Assembly: GCA_023213395.1 (NCBI GenBank)
Contig: CM041465.1
Span: 116,257,741 to 116,321,740 of the forward strand
Length of the DNA: 64,000 nucleotides
Origin: Cycas panzhihuaensis
Lineage: Eukaryota > Cycadophyta
Direction of reading: 5' to 3'
How positions within the stretch are numbered: the stretch's first letter is position 1; each line of letters starts with the position of its first letter. Under the pieces are notes generated by a model. The model had not been told where the DNA came from, did not search any database, and was given only the letters and a program-made list of their open reading frames with translations. A program made the translations under genes and the position numbers. This document shows positions 30,654-43,489 of the stretch, one piece after another.

Positions 30654-31790
30654 GCTTATTTCAGAGCATGGCAAAGGGATCGCCAAAAGATCATGCATAA
30701 AACTTCTTAAGGAATTTGCCATTAATAGCTTTCTTAAATTTAAGCCCTTCCACGGTGACTATCCTATAAGCACCATTACCGAGGGATTCGATAATAACGA
30801 AAGGGCCAACCCATCGGGGTTTGAACTTGGTCGAATGGTCATGGAGATATTCAAGCTTAAGGACGTGGTCCCTAGAAAACAAAGGACGGAATAAAGATGT
30901 TTATCATAGGTTCTTTATGAGCAAGCGTTAGACGCCAGGTTAGTCTGATAAGCGACTAAGTGTCTCTCATCTAAAGCCTCGAGGTCCAAAAGGTGAGCCT
31001 GACAGATTGACTCTTCGTCGATGAGACCTCAAAGGGAGACTCGTAAAGAGGGAATCTCCACCTCCAGTGGGAGTACCGCCTCAGTACCGTAGACCAGGGA
31101 GAACGGGGTCATTCCCGTGGTAGAACGGATAGAGGTGCGGTAAGCCCACAAAGCAGAGGGCAGTTAAAGGTGCCAGTCCTTTTGGGATTGAGCAACGGTT
31201 TTCTTTAGGATACTAACGAGAGTCTTATTGAAAGACTCCACTTGACCATTTGCCTAAGGGTAGTAAGGAGAAGAAGTTTTGTGAGAAATCTTGAACTTCT
31301 CATAAAGCTCATCTATCTCCTTATTATAAAAGGAGGTTCCATTGTCGGTAATTAGGACGTTCAAAATCCTGAAACGACATATGATGTGTTGGTAAATAAA
31401 TGTGGCTATCGTTTTACTAGGAGTAGTGATCAAAGGGATGGCCTCTGTCCATTTAGTAAAATACTCTGTGGCAGTCAAGATAAACTTGTGATGTGACGAC
31501 GAAGGTGGAGAGATAGCCCCAATGAGGTCTAGTCCCCACTGAGCAAAAGGCCATGGAGAAACAATGAGGTGAAGGGCCTCAGAAGGTACATGGGAAATGT
31601 TGGTGTGTTCCTGACATCGCCGACATCTCAGAGTAAAGGCATGAGCGTCTTTGAAAAGGGACGACCAGAAATAACCCATGCAAAGGATCCTCTGAGCCAT
31701 AGACTGGCCCCCAAAGTGGCCCCCACAAATACCATGGTGGTATTTGTAGAGTATCTAGTCAGCTTCGTTGGCAGTGATGCAGTAGAGGAG
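30654..31790 (-). pseudogene. G2 integrase
   Basis: The C-terminal module (30882-30691: FSRDHVLKLEYLHD, FKPRWVGPFVIIE, GNGAYRIVTVEG) ends with KFLKKFYA. The core lies in 31700-31254: RCRRCQEHTNI, AQWGLDLIGA, TATEYFTKWTEA, LITDNGTSFYNKEI. Gln of YPQANGQVES is a stop (TAG) and the segment 31250-30890 is broken by several more. The first catalytic residue is Glu as in G1. Confidence 0.88.
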
Positions 31791-33692
31791 GATCCCATCA
31801 AAGGACCTCTTGTACAATACTTCACCCATGAGGAAGTATTGCCTGGTAGAAGTCTGGATGCAAGATCTAACTTTACTACTAGCATCAGGGCGGTATTGCT
31901 GTTATGTGAGATACTACATTATATCACTATACCACTCATTGTCGATGAGTGGATGGGGAGAGACGTCCTGAATCATCAAGATAGATTCATCAGGGAGAGA
32001 ATCGTCGATGGGGACACCAAAAGAGTTAGGAATAGGGGCATCTGCGAACTACTCAGCCACTACCATTCCCTTCTTTGATTTCTGGTTAACGATATGAAGG
32101 TCGAATTCTTAAAGCAGGATGGCCCAACGACTGGCCCTACCCGTCAAATCTGAACAAGTGAGCGAGTAGCATAAGGGATCAGATTGGATGATCACCTTGG
32201 TGGTATTGCCAAGTAAGTAGTATCTGAACTTCTTAGTCGCATGGACTAAGGAGAGGCACTCCTTCTCAGCAGTGGAATAATTAAGTTCAGTAGCCACGAG
32301 GGTGTGACTGATGAAATAAATAACTCTCTTAGTTCCTGAGTCATCCTCTTGAGTTAACATAACACCCAAGGATTCGTCAGTCACCGAGGTGTATAGGACA
32401 AAGGGCCTATCAAATCAAGGAGGTGCCAGCATAGGAGCAAAAGTAAGGGCTTCCTTGAGTCCTTCGAAGGCCTTTTGGGTCTTGTCGGACCAGGGAAAAG
32501 GGGCTCCCTTCTTCAATAGGTTTGTAAGAGGTTTAGCGCTTATAGTGAAGTCCACTAAGAAGCACCTGAGAAAACCGAGCCTACCTAGGAACAACTTAAT
32601 CTATCATTAGGTCCTAGGAGGTGGCATATCAAGGATTGCCTTGACCTTATCAGGATCAATCTGAATTCCTTGTTTGGACATAAGAAACCCAAGGAGTTTA
32701 CCTGAGGTAATAACAAACACACACTTGAGCAAATTTAGATTGACATGATACTTGCGGCATCATGAAAAGATGACCCACAAGTCAGAGGGATGATGGGCCC
32801 TAACATGGGAGAGGCCCATCATATCATCCATGAAGACCTCTAATGTGTTATCAATGAGGTCGTGGAAGATGAAATGCATGGCTCTCTGGTAAGTAGCACC
32901 TGTATTTTTAAGGCCAAAGGGCATTGCCTTGTAGGCAAAGGTACCCCATAGTGTAGTGAAGGCCGTCTTATGGCAGTCTTCAGGAGAAATTTAAATTTGG
33001 TTATAGCTAGAGAAGCCGTCCATTAAGGACATGACTTTGAATCCAATGATATGATCAATAATTTAATCGATAAAGGGGAGCAAGAAGTTGTCTTTAGGAC
33101 AAGCATTATTAATGTTGCAGAAATCGACACATATACGAATTGCCCCATTCTTTTTAGCAACGGGGATGATATTAGAGACCCACTCAGGGTAGTTAATGGA
33201 AGTAATGAGCCCAGCATCTAGAAGCTTCTCAACCTCCATCTTGATAGTGGCTGAGAGCTTCAGGTGAAGGGGACGCTGTTTCTGGCGCACGGGGCAGGTG
33301 CTAGGAATGGTGGTGAGGTTATGAGTGATAATGGAGGGGTCAATTCCCTTCATGTTAGCATAATCCCATGCAAAAACATCCTGAAACTCTTGGAACAAAA
33401 GGGAGTACTCCCTTACTTCATCAGGAGAACATTCCATCCCAACCTTAATGACCTTGTCGAGGGCCAAGACTATGTCTTGGATTGCCCCCATGCACATGGC
33501 ATTACCCTCCTCAAAGTGGAGAGGGTTAAGGTCAATAGGAGGAGGTGGAATAGGAGATGGGATCGGATCAACAAGTGTGGATCCAACCACAAGGATCTTC
33601 TGGTGACCAAGCCTGTAGTGGCCAGAAGGCAAGTTAGGTGCAAAGCCCGCTAGGTGCTTAAGTAGGGCTTCATCATCCTTGAAGTAATCCAC
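31791..33692 (-). pseudogene. G2 reverse transcriptase and RNase H
   Basis: The frame 33692-33063 covers the RT lead-in (HFEEGNAMCMGA, SPDEVREYSLLFQEFQDVFAWDY) and N-terminal RT (KMEVEKLLDAGLITSINYPEWVSN, RICVDFCNINNACPKDNF). A stop falls at about 33063. The palm follows with NTLEVFMDDMMG near 32835, again FMDD. RNase H (32384-32109) reads TDESLGVML, STAEKECLSLVHATKKF and QSDPL, retaining the Asp that is His in G1. Confidence 0.88.
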
Positions 33693-34700
33693 CCCATGGA
33701 TGACCTTACTTTGAGTAGATGAAGTGCTAGAGGAGGTAGAGGCGATGGGACCGTGATGGTTGTCGAGTTACCTGTCTTCCTCGCGAGACTCTAAGAGAGA
33801 GTCAAAAGGAGGCTCCTCAGAAGGAGCGAAGGGCAATTCTTCGAAACCATCACCTATGAGAGGTGATGAGGGAGAAGAACTGATGATGGACGAGTCAACA
33901 CGAGCGATGATGTGTGACACATAAGAGTGGCTAGTCTCACCAAAAGGAGTTCTAGAAGGAGATCTAGAATAAGATGGGTGTGACCTACTGGTGCAAAGAA
34001 AAGAGACAGGGTGGAGACAATCCTCGTCTTCGTCATGTGACTCATCATCACTAAACGAAGCAAGATATCCATAGCTCCCAATGCCAATAGGAGCGAACTG
34101 TATGAGACTAGGGAAAGAAGATACAGGATCTTCTTTAGATAAATTAGGTATATTAATAGAGCAAGCTGAGGCATGCGTAGAAGGACCTCGGTTTGTCGGA
34201 TTAGCGGGGCAAGTTTGTTTGGAAAGTAGGCATTTACGGGGCTCATTCGCCTATCATGGACGAATTTAAGTTGTCCCCAAAGAGTCAAACACACAGCTCC
34301 CATTTGGTCGAGCCATGGATGACCTAGAAGGAGGTTGTAGTCGATGTCGACGTCGAGGACTACAATATTAGCAAGGACAATCTTTCCCTCAAGAGTAAGC
34401 GAAATCACGACAGATAACAAAGGGGTCTTCTCGCTACCATCATAACCTTGGCATCGCCATGAAATAGGTTCCAACATGGAAATACCAAGCTCTTATATGA
34501 CACGCAAGGGCATGACATTCACGGAAGAACTATTGTCAATAACCATCCTTCGAAGAGTATAGTCGGGTGTATTGATAGTGATAGTGAATGGGAAGTTCCA
34601 TTGACGTTCCCTTTCACCTGTAGGAGGAAGGTCCTTAGGATCAAATGAAATAACGGGCTCACAACTTTGGTGACACCCAAAGCGTGAACAGGTGCATCAT
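33693..34700 (-). pseudogene. G2 protease and linker
   Basis: The active site is legible at about 34560-34520: MVIDNSSSVNVMPLRVI, a DNSS form of the D(T/N)(G/S) triad. A TAA follows, then WRCQGYD and the DYNLLLGHPWLDQMGA core (34477-34260). A Ser/Pro-rich linker extends towards RT. Gly of the usual DNG is Ser (G-to-A), which would abolish catalysis. Confidence 0.85.
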
Positions 34701-37346
34701 TTGATTTTAAAGCTTTCAGGAGGAGGGCTCGCTGCTTGAGACAACTCCTCAAAATGTCCATCAAGGACATTCTTGCAGCAACGGTGTGAAGCTCATCCAC
34801 GATAGAGAAGGGCTTACCCTTTAGGGTAGGCTGGGTAAGTGCCCTTCGGAAATCATAACGACTCAGGTACATAGGAATAGCCCTGGGGAAGAGAGGTATT
34901 TCCAGAGGAGGGTTCTCCAAAAGAGGGTCAGAAGGAGCAGATGAAGAAGTGCCTGCTACTTCCTTGGCAGCTTGAGACTGCATAAGGGCATAAGAAGGAG
35001 TAGCTTCAAGCAACTAGATCACCTTCTTCCCCTTATTCTGGGGTTGCAAAGGTGATGGGAATCGCTAGGGAGCAGGGAGGAAGAGGACGAATCTCGGGTA
35101 CCCTTCCCTTTATCACGGGAAGGACGGGAATTAGGCGATCTTCCTCGGCTCCGGTTATTCTTGGATTGGGCATTGCGATCACATTCCCCATGTTTAGGGA
35201 ACATATCCTTGTGAACTGGTTGGTCTAAATTAGGCCTTGAGGCCCATTTAGGAGAAGAGTCACGTCGAGGGACATCCTTAGGATGCTGGGCCCTGCAATG
35301 AAAGTCATTATGGAAGCACTCCCCATGAATGGAGCACCACTTCTTCTCAAGTGGGGGATCTAACTTTCTCGCTTGAGAGGACTGGGTATTTCCATTCCTG
35401 GGGAGGGGAGCTTGAGTTGTTTGTTGGACTTATTTGTTGGATGTTAGGGATGAAGGGGCTTGGAGCTTAAGCTCCTTCATCATATGCTCGAACGAGCATA
35501 TGGCAGATGTGAGGGAGTCTAAGGTCCTCTCAGTCGGGTGAGAGGAAGACCTGGCAGGTTGTGAAGGTTTGGTATCTTTAGTTGAAGGTAGTGCCTCACA
35601 TCACTGTGAGGGCTTAAGAGGTTTCTTGAGTCCAGCTTGGATCTTAATAGTTTCCAATGCTAAGCACTTGGCGATCGCAGAGTCACATGTGGTCACCCCT
35701 ATTTTAAGGACTTCCACATGTACTTCAGGATGAAGTGCATTAACGAAGAGATCTCTCTTCAATTCCTGAGGTAATGTTGCCTTAGTGGAGTGAAGCAAGT
35801 TATGGAATCGCCACACAAAGTCACGATTCATCTCATCGTAACCTTGTTTAAGCGATAAGAGGGATTTCATTCTGCTCTCGAATGGGCGGGCTACATCAAA
35901 GTAGTTGATAAACTTATCCACCAATTGTTGGAATGAATAAATAGAGTGGGCAGGGAGATGGTAAAACCGTTTAAGGGTGTCACCCTATAAAGATTGTGGA
36001 AACAATTTCATTAGGATGTGGTTGTATGCCCAGTAGTCTATGCATGCCATAAAAAAGCTACGCATATACTCCATTGGGTCTTGCGATGAAGTTTCGTCAA
36101 ATTTAGGAACTTCAGGAGGATGAGGTGGCAGATTAGTTCTTAATGCCTCAACGGATAAAGGTGTTAACCTATAGTCCATGAAGGGATGTGCCATTGCCTG
36201 GGCCATAAGATCAACAAATGACGTAGTAGGAAGTGAACAAGGAGCGGACGGGGGTGGCACACCCATCCCTCCTTGAGGAAATATCCCTTATTAAAAGGAG
36301 ACTTGAGGATAAGTGCCTTGGAAGGGAGTTGGGTTCCCTTGTGAAGGCATGGAAAAAGGGATCATGCTAAATGATGGAAAAGATGGATGTGGAACTGGAT
36401 TTTGCCCATATGGGCCACCCATAGGTGGAGCAACCCCATATGGGTGTAGCAGATCTACTCCATAAGCTAGGAGGTGACTTCCCCTACCCTACCCCTAAGG
36501 TTGATAAGTATACCCTGGGGGGATGTAAAAGGAAGCCCCAACAGATTGATTTTGAGGGTGTGTGAGAGCGAGTCCCACATGACTAATGGCTGAAGGGTTA
36601 GTAGGACCGGTAGGCCTACTAGGGAAAGTATGTGCCACATTGGGAGATGGCACTTTGGTTTGTCTAGGGAAGGGTATGCTGACCTTCAACTGAGGGAAAG
36701 ACATACTGCGGGAAGATCTTGAAACACTAGGACCTCGATGAAGGATAGAGGGTACAACATGTGTCCCCACAACAGGAATGGGAAAAGAGCGGGACACATG
36801 CGTATGCACGAAGGGATTGGTCATTATAGGAAGAGTAGATGAGGATGAGGAAAGCAGGGGAGGAGCTGAAGAAGAAGAGGCCCCTCTATGAAAAGCATCC
36901 TCAAACCATCTAGGACATGGTTGGAAATGAGCAGTGCGACGACACTCGTTAAAGGCTTTAACCACATCAACCGGAGGGGTGTCTACATGCTCATAAGAGG
37001 TAGATGGGACCTTGAACAAAGTAGATCCCTCGGGGCATTCCTCGTAAGAGTCATCAACCGAGTGGTAAATCTCAAGAGGAAAAGATCTTTCTACCACCTG
37101 GGTAGAGGGATGGGTTTCAAGCGGGTGATGTTGGCCATCTAAGTAGTAAATAGGATCATTACCCTCTTGGGTGGATCTCGGAATAGAAGAAGGAAATTCA
37201 TGGGTTTCCAAAGCTGAAGTGTGGTAGGCCCAATCAGAAGAGTATCCCTCCATAGTCAAATCAGAATCTGATAAAGGAAGAGGACTATACTCAGGGTCTT
37301 CTATGATGGAGGTAGGCCAGGTAAGCGAGAGAAACGTCGCATACAA
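34701..37346 (-). pseudogene. G2 gag, broken into several frames
   Basis: The N-terminal frame 37346-36495 (283 residues) is Pro/Ser-rich with no clear domain. The capsid region follows in 36266-35985 (EVPKFDETSSQDPMEYMRSFFMACIDYWAYN) and 35924-35601 (KFINYFDVARPFESRMKSLLSLKQGYDEMNRDFVWRFHNLL), the typical retrotransposon gag helical block. A CX2HX4HX4C-type finger (WCSIHGECFHNDFHC, about 35336-35295) replaces the usual knuckle. Basic and Ser-rich nucleocapsid sequence follows to 35019. The start at 37346 lies 166 bases after the 5' LTR. Confidence 0.85.
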
Positions 37347-37488
37347 GGTTAACTAACACTATTAGGAAAAGGAAAGGGTGATAAAGACACACGCGTTGAG
37401 GGATGCCCAATGAAGAGAATGAAGCAGGAAAAAACCACAAAGAGGTAGAAAAACCAATAGAAGAGAGCGAAAACTAGCTCCCTTACTG

Positions 37489-37512
37489 GCAGATCCCCAG
37501 TATGGTCACTAG
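37489..37512 (-). promoter_or_regulatory. G2 primer-binding-site region
   Basis: Directly after the 5' LTR the minus strand reads CTAGTGACCATACTGGGGATC then TGCCA. The same place in G3 (61164-61190) reads CTAGCAACTATATGAGGGACC then TGCCA. It resembles the TGGCGAC...TGGGGA primer sites of other plant gypsy elements, but I do not assign the tRNA. Confidence 0.6.
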
Positions 37513-40192
37513 TGGATGTGCGTCTATGGGATAGCTACCTAACTAAGTAGGAATGGTACAGGTGGTCGATGGCACAATGGAGGAAAGACCTACAAGTGAA
37601 GTAAATACCACACAGGGCACCCCGTATGCCAGAGCATGAGTTCGAGACCTGCAAATGGCTTCTAGCTACCTGGAAGTGGTTCCCCACTTCAAACAAAAGG
37701 AGAAGAGACATAGGGTTAGCCTGGGTTGACCTAAGGGAAGGATCCTCCCATCCTTGGATGGCCGGAAGGGGAAGGAGAAAACCCTTCAAGGGTTTTCCTA
37801 GAGCAAAGGGATACAAGGAAAGGGTAGGCAAGGGAACGGCCTACGAATGGGATCTCCCCAGTTACCTGGCTAGGCGGAATAACCAAAGAGAAGAGGTTAT
37901 GATGTGTGTAAGCAAACTAACTAAGCAAGCAAGTTGGTGAAGCAAGGGGGAAGTTTGAAAGAGGGAAGAGGAAAAGGTGAAAGGGGAGGACTTCCTAGGA
38001 CCTTTTCCTATGGCAAATATAATGCAAGAATTAAAGTAAACAAAATGTAAACTAAGATAGAGGTTGATTTCCCTTTCTCTTTCCAATGAGCTAATTACTA
38101 TTGCACCAAAATACAAAAGAAAAAGGGAGATGGGAGTAGAGCAAGAGTATATACCTAGAAGAGAGGCACGACGAAGCAACGGCATTCCTGCGAGGCACTC
38201 GAAGTTGCTCCACAAGGCATGGCAGACGTGAAGGGTTGTGGTAGACTGAAATGTGGGGCTTCCTTACCTTCCCCGAAAATAGTACTAAAGTACTAAGAAA
38301 GGAAAGGAAAGGAACAAAATGCTAGCAACAAATGAAATACTAAAGTAAAACATAAATGGAAACACTCACCTACGAAAGAGGAATGGATCCTTTGCGTCCT
38401 CCACGTACCTGCAAGTAAATGTGGGTATCCCCCTTTCCGGAGAAAGGGTGCTAGCATATAGTAGAAAAATCCTAATAATACATGTACATATAAAGCAAAT
38501 ATAAACTTAAATACATGCACGTTAGTATTCAATGTTATGATGATAAACTATAGAGGAAAACAACCAAAATAGATGGAGAGTAACTGGTAAGCCTTAGAGT
38601 GGCCCACCTCCCACAAGGAACAACCCTACCCTCCCTCAAGAAGCCACAAGGCAGCAAGGGTACGACAGTGCAAGAAGGCTAGAAATAGAGGCAACAAGGA
38701 TCAAAAATGGGACCAAAAGGATCTACAACAAACTAGGGTGCTATGGGTAGCAAACCGGGTTGTCGGGGAAGAAGTTGGGTAAGGGACAAGTAGCTGGGGC
38801 TTATGTGAGTTACCCGGATCAAGGTGCAAGCCTCCAAACTAGCGCTGTAACATGTGACAGCGCTAATTGCAGCGGCTGAAATTAGCCTAACAACCCCTTG
38901 TTTGATTGCCAAGACAAGCACGGGGCAAAAGGGAAGGTTTGGGGGGCAAAGAGCCTCTTAAGAAGTGTGGAAGGTGGTGCGAAATCCACCCAGCTCTCAC
39001 CCAAACCCTATGTAACCACTCTTTGCCACTATCTTGAGTAAGAAACGCATGAAAGGAGGCTCTAATAGTAGAAAAATGACAGCCCAAAGTAAGATAAAAA
39101 TAACCTTCAAAGAGAAAACCAAGATGGATTGGAAATGATATGCAAAATAGGGCATAAATTGGACAAGAAAGCAACTTAAACCAATAAATACCGGAGGAAG
39201 AGAGAGGAGGCTTTTGCCTCAGTCAAGAGCTATTGAAAGAAGGCTGAGAAATCTACCAAATAGCTATGGAACAATAGGTTTGGAACCCTTGCTAATGAGT
39301 TTGAAGGAAACACCTGCACTTTGAGGATGCTAGATGGCTGCCTGAGCAAGGAAATGCTGAGATGTCTCTAGATGGGCCTTCTGCAAGGCGTGTGAAGGGC
39401 TGGAAAGATGTCCTAGTTGTACCAAAGGAGAGCTGGGCACTAGAGGAGAGGTGCAGGTCCTGTAGCAGCAGAGAATAGTAGAGCACATGGCATTTTTCCT
39501 TGAGAAGCATTCAAAAAATGAGCAAAAGATCCTAAAAATGACTTAGAGAGGACTTAAATACCCAGCCTAAAGCCTAAACGAGCGATTAGGGCATAGTTGG
39601 CAGTGAGTCAATCACGAAACATGTGGCAGTTTCGCAATAAATGCGAAATTGCCACGATAATTTTTTTAAAAATAAACTTGAACAGTCATCCCACCTCAAA
39701 TTTTGTGGTACCACAATTTGTAGTGGTACTGTGAATTTTGCTGATACATGACCGGCTATATCGGCCCGCAGACCAACTGAGTTGTGGGCCAATGACTAAG
39801 GAGACTGATGGGGGACTGAGACACCTACCCAAGGGCAGACAAGACAATAAACGAGTCAAAAAGAGCAAAAATAGGACTCAAGAGATGTGACAAGTCAACT
39901 AAATAATGACGGGTCATCACATGGGCAGGGGTGACATGAGACAAACGGATCCCAAGGTGAGTAAGGCAGAATGCAGGGAGTGGAATGGCCACCGGGGTGC
40001 CACACTCGCTAGGAATATGCCTCCGTTATAGTCATCATAGGCTAAATAAGTATAGATGACGACAAGATCATCTACGAGATCATAACATGCAAGTATACAC
40101 TCATCTCAAAAGAAAGCAATGATAAGGTAAGAAGCATACCTGCACTTACCTGAGTCGATAACTCCATATCCATTCCCGGAAGCCAAGAAACA
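37513..40192 (-). repeat. G2 5' LTR (right), 2680 bp
   Basis: It is paired with the left LTR over its full length. The minus strand begins TGTTTCTTGGCTTCCGGGAATGG at 40192 and ends CGCACATCCA at 37513. The TATA-like word is at 39551-39560, about 630 bases in. The decayed GTACC palindrome lies at about 39695-39755. The plus-strand frame 37626-37940 is shared in part with the left LTR and is not taken as a gene. Confidence 0.92.
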
Positions 40193-40519
40193 CCATCATT
40201 GCAAAGATACATTTGAGTGGATTTAGGCTGACATGGTATTTGTGACACCTTGTAAAAATTGGTCTAAGGTCCACGGGGTAACTGGCTCTCTTTCGAGAGA
40301 GGCCCATCATGTCATCTATAAAAACTTCAAGGGGTTTATTAATAAGATCATGAAATATGAATTGCGTGGCCCTTTGGTAGATAGCACCAATATTTTCAAA
40401 CCAAAGGGCATAGATTTGTAGGTAAACATCTCCTAAGAAGTAGTGAAGACCGTCTTATGATGGTCCTTTGGGGATATTTGGATTTAGTTGTAACCAGAGA
40501 AGTCATCTATTAAAGACAT
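40193..40519 (-). mobile_element. G3 piece 2: RT palm segment
   Basis: It starts with the second CCATC copy, continues the RT gene interrupted at 23360, and ends with GACAT before copia-2. The minus strand encodes the FIDDMM catalytic box (about 40316, corresponding to FMDD in G1 and G2) and the conserved region with the KAMPFG-like segment near 40400. It resumes at 56551. Confidence 0.85.
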
Positions 40520-40831
40520 TGAAGGAAGGATAGATCTAAAGAATAAATCACACATGCACACAATGGTAATGGAGAATGAAAAAGAGATGAAAATAATATA
40601 TGAGAGCAAAGCTTGGAGGTGAGAATGAATAATAACACTCTCCCTAAGATTTTGCCTTTTATTATTGAAAGTGAGCATTAAGGTTAAGATTTTTCCACCT
40701 AATGGCATAAACTCAAAATTACAACCAAAATGCATATAAAGTGCATTTCACTAAGAGACTTTTGCTAATAATATACCCTAAGGTCACTTAATTAATCTAA
40801 ACAAATGACCTTGATACATTAACCTCTTTCA
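40520..40831 (-). repeat. Copia-2 3' LTR (left), 312 bp
   Basis: TG...CA ends; it aligns with 56233-56545. The polypurine tract AGGGGGAAT is directly adjacent on the minus strand (40832-40841). Confidence 0.92.
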
Positions 40832-41216
40832 ATTCCCCCTAATGGTGGAAGATCATTTTGAGAAAATATATTCTATGAAGTTTCATTTGAGCCTCATTAT
40901 TACATTAAAATTCTAAATGACACTTTTATAGAAAATCTCTCATAGGGAATAAAAACCCATAGACTTTTTAAGATCTATATCCTCTTTTATAAATCAAAAT
41001 GGCTAAGGTGGATCCTAATGTAGCCTGATATCCAAGTAGCTTAAATGTGTAGCTTGATCTACTAAGTTTCTATATATAGTTTGGATATCCCCTATGCCCT
41101 TTCAGGTTTTCATAGGTCTTGATTTTCCAAAATTAGTACAACCCTTATCCTTTTGTGCCCACATGGGATTTTCACAAATAGGATAGAGTAGAGATTTATT
41201 CTCATTCTTCTGCATC
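40832..41216 (-). other. Copia-2 polypurine tract and 3' untranslated region
   Basis: The minus strand reads CACCATTAGGGGGAAT into the LTR, a clear polypurine tract. The rest is non-coding. Its last 55 bases (41160-41214) resemble 49741-49797 on the other side of the foreign block. Confidence 0.7.
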
Positions 41217-43489
41217 TATTTCTTAGCTATTGGGAATGGACATGGGTGACTCAACTTAGGTAAGTATATGTATGCTTCTATCCTCCTTCCCTTTGGCTTC
41301 AAATGACTATGAGGGTGTCGATAGAAGCATGTTACATGTTGATTGGTTGATTGTGTAATCACTCTGTATTGTTTACCTGTGCATGTAGCACCTTAAGACC
41401 TTAGCCTATGAAAACTTGGGATACATATCCCATGGCATCATATGACCCTCCACCATGTCTCCATAATGTCTCCAAGAACTTTTAACTTCCGTAGCCCATT
41501 TATCATCACTTCTTGGTGTGACATAACCCTTAGCACCCCATTTAGGCCTGGTTGTCACCCTTATGTACTACTTATCTCTTTTTTGGAGTCCTTTTCTATC
41601 ATTTTTCCAACTATCATGGTTCCCCTAGTTCCCATGACCTTCTTTGACACCTCGACATTGTATTATTACCTTCTTAGGATCTAGGACCCCCTTTTTTAGA
41701 GCCCTAAGCTTCCCCTTTTCTTATTTAATATTAGTTTGGGCTATACTACTGTAAACTCTGTGGTACCACTACAAACTCTATGGTACCGTGAAGTTTGTCA
41801 CAGTGTGACTATTCAAAAGCCTTTGTTTGTTTGGCTATGGATAATTTTACATTAAATACAAAATTGCCATGTGGCATTAGGTTGTTTCCTGCATATGGCA
41901 AATCTTATTCAAATGTGGCATTAGGCTGTTTTGCTCATTTTAGCCTCTTCTTCCTCCTCTCTTCTAAAAAATGTTCTAAAACAAGCTTCTACTGCTGTTG
42001 TACTTACTTCATACTCCTGGCAGTAGTTCTTATAGGGTAAAAATGTGAGTTGTAGGTCTACAGCAGAGGCCCCTGAGATAGATCTATGTCCCAAGTGCTT
42101 CATCAAGCCTCAATCATCACGTTTTCTATAGTTTATGCTTCTTTCTCACACCATTGTATGGATTTTCCAGTAGTCTTCTAAAGGAAACATCCTCTTCTGC
42201 TAGTTTGCATGGTAGAGCTACCTTAGGTCTACCCTTACTAGGTACCTACAGACCTGCATATGTTTCTTTCTTTTACAATATAAGCATTTTCTTGTTTGTC
42301 TTTCTAGTTACATGTGTGAAGTTCCCCATCATCTTTCTATCTTGGGAGGCAAACCCTCCCTTCCATTAGTTCATCCCTCTTCTTCCCAAAGTTTCTATAG
42401 GGTCCATCCAAGGAGGTGGTCAGAAAAGTGACCTGTGGGAGAGAGAAAATAGTTCTAGGTAGGGTCTGCACCCTTATGCCTTCTCCTCAAGGGTAGCTAG
42501 CTCTGTTAATTACAACATTATCATCCCCTTGCTACGCCTACAACAAGCCACCAAGAACCCTATACAACCTAGTTATTAGCACCTCTTTTTTATTTCTTAG
42601 CCTTGGGTGTACTATTATAAAATCTTGTAAAAGTTACACTTTGCAACTTTTGTAGCTTTTGTAACTTTTGTAACTTTCTTATAGCACTTCCTCTCATAAG
42701 TAAAACCTACTATTCTCTTTACTATTGGGTGATCTTATCCCTTTTAGCCATTTTCTTGAGTGCTTGGGAACATGAAGACATTCTGTTAGGAGGGCTAGTC
42801 ATTCTGAGGCTAACTATCTTCCTCCCTTTCACCCCCCTTTTCCATATTATTAGTTTATTATACTTACAAGGTAAAACAAAACTAACATTGTATATTTAGT
42901 TACTTGAAAGATGTTTGTTAAGGCTATCATCTTTTGCCCCTTTTTCTTTGAAGAAAAGTACACACACCCACACACACACACATATATACATGCTTACTCC
43001 CACGTGTATCTAGTACCCCTTGGGAAAGGGTGAATCATCTATTGTGTAGGTCTCATACACCTTAGAGTAAACAAAGACCTCCATTGCCCATACACCTCTC
43101 TTTCCCTATCATTATTATTATGCTTTGAAACTCTAGATATAAGCATCCATTTCTTTCCTTTATTTCTTTCGTAATTGGGTATTGGGGGAAGGCAAGGAAG
43201 CCCCCTGTCAGTGTTCCTCTTACCACACCATCTATGATAAGGCATGCTAAGGGAGCAAGTGTAGACCATAAAGGAAATGAGAAGATATTTACACCGACCA
43301 TCCAGTTTCTAGGCACGCTATTCCTTTCTTATCCTTTTGCTTCTCACCCTTCTCCCCTTTTTATTCCCAAATGGAAAGAAAGACCAAAGGAAAATATAGC
43401 TTGTATTCTATCGTTTGTTGTTTGCCTCACTCAATTGCATAGAGGAAAGATAGTTGACTTGTATAAATAAGCATTGGTTCTCGTTAATG
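41217..43489 (+). mobile_element. Tat-family LTR inside copia-2, left part
   Basis: It begins TATTTCTTAGCTATTGGGAATGG, the family LTR start with TG changed to TA. It carries the AAACTCTATGGTACCGTGAAGTTT palindrome (about 41788-41812) and other LTR landmarks in order. It stops at about 43489, where chromovirus LTR sequence begins, and resumes at 49499. The combined length is 2.5 kb, close to one LTR. No internal Tat sequence is attached, so it looks like a solo LTR. A CA-rich microsatellite lies at 42961-42990. Confidence 0.75.

Larger units (their letters stand above)
23361..40192 (-). mobile_element. G2: complete 16.8 kb Tat-like Ty3/gypsy retrotransposon
   Basis: Both LTRs (2718 and 2680 bp), primer-site region, polypurine tract and CCATC target duplication are present. 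Minus-strand order: 5' LTR, primer site, gag, protease, RT, RNase H, integrase, then the plus-strand PMD gene in antisense, aRNH, polypurine tract, 3' LTR. Internal length is 11.4 kb. Differences between the two LTRs are almost all transitions. Pol frames contain many stops, so it is not active in its present form. It interrupts the RT gene of G3. Confidence 0.93.
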
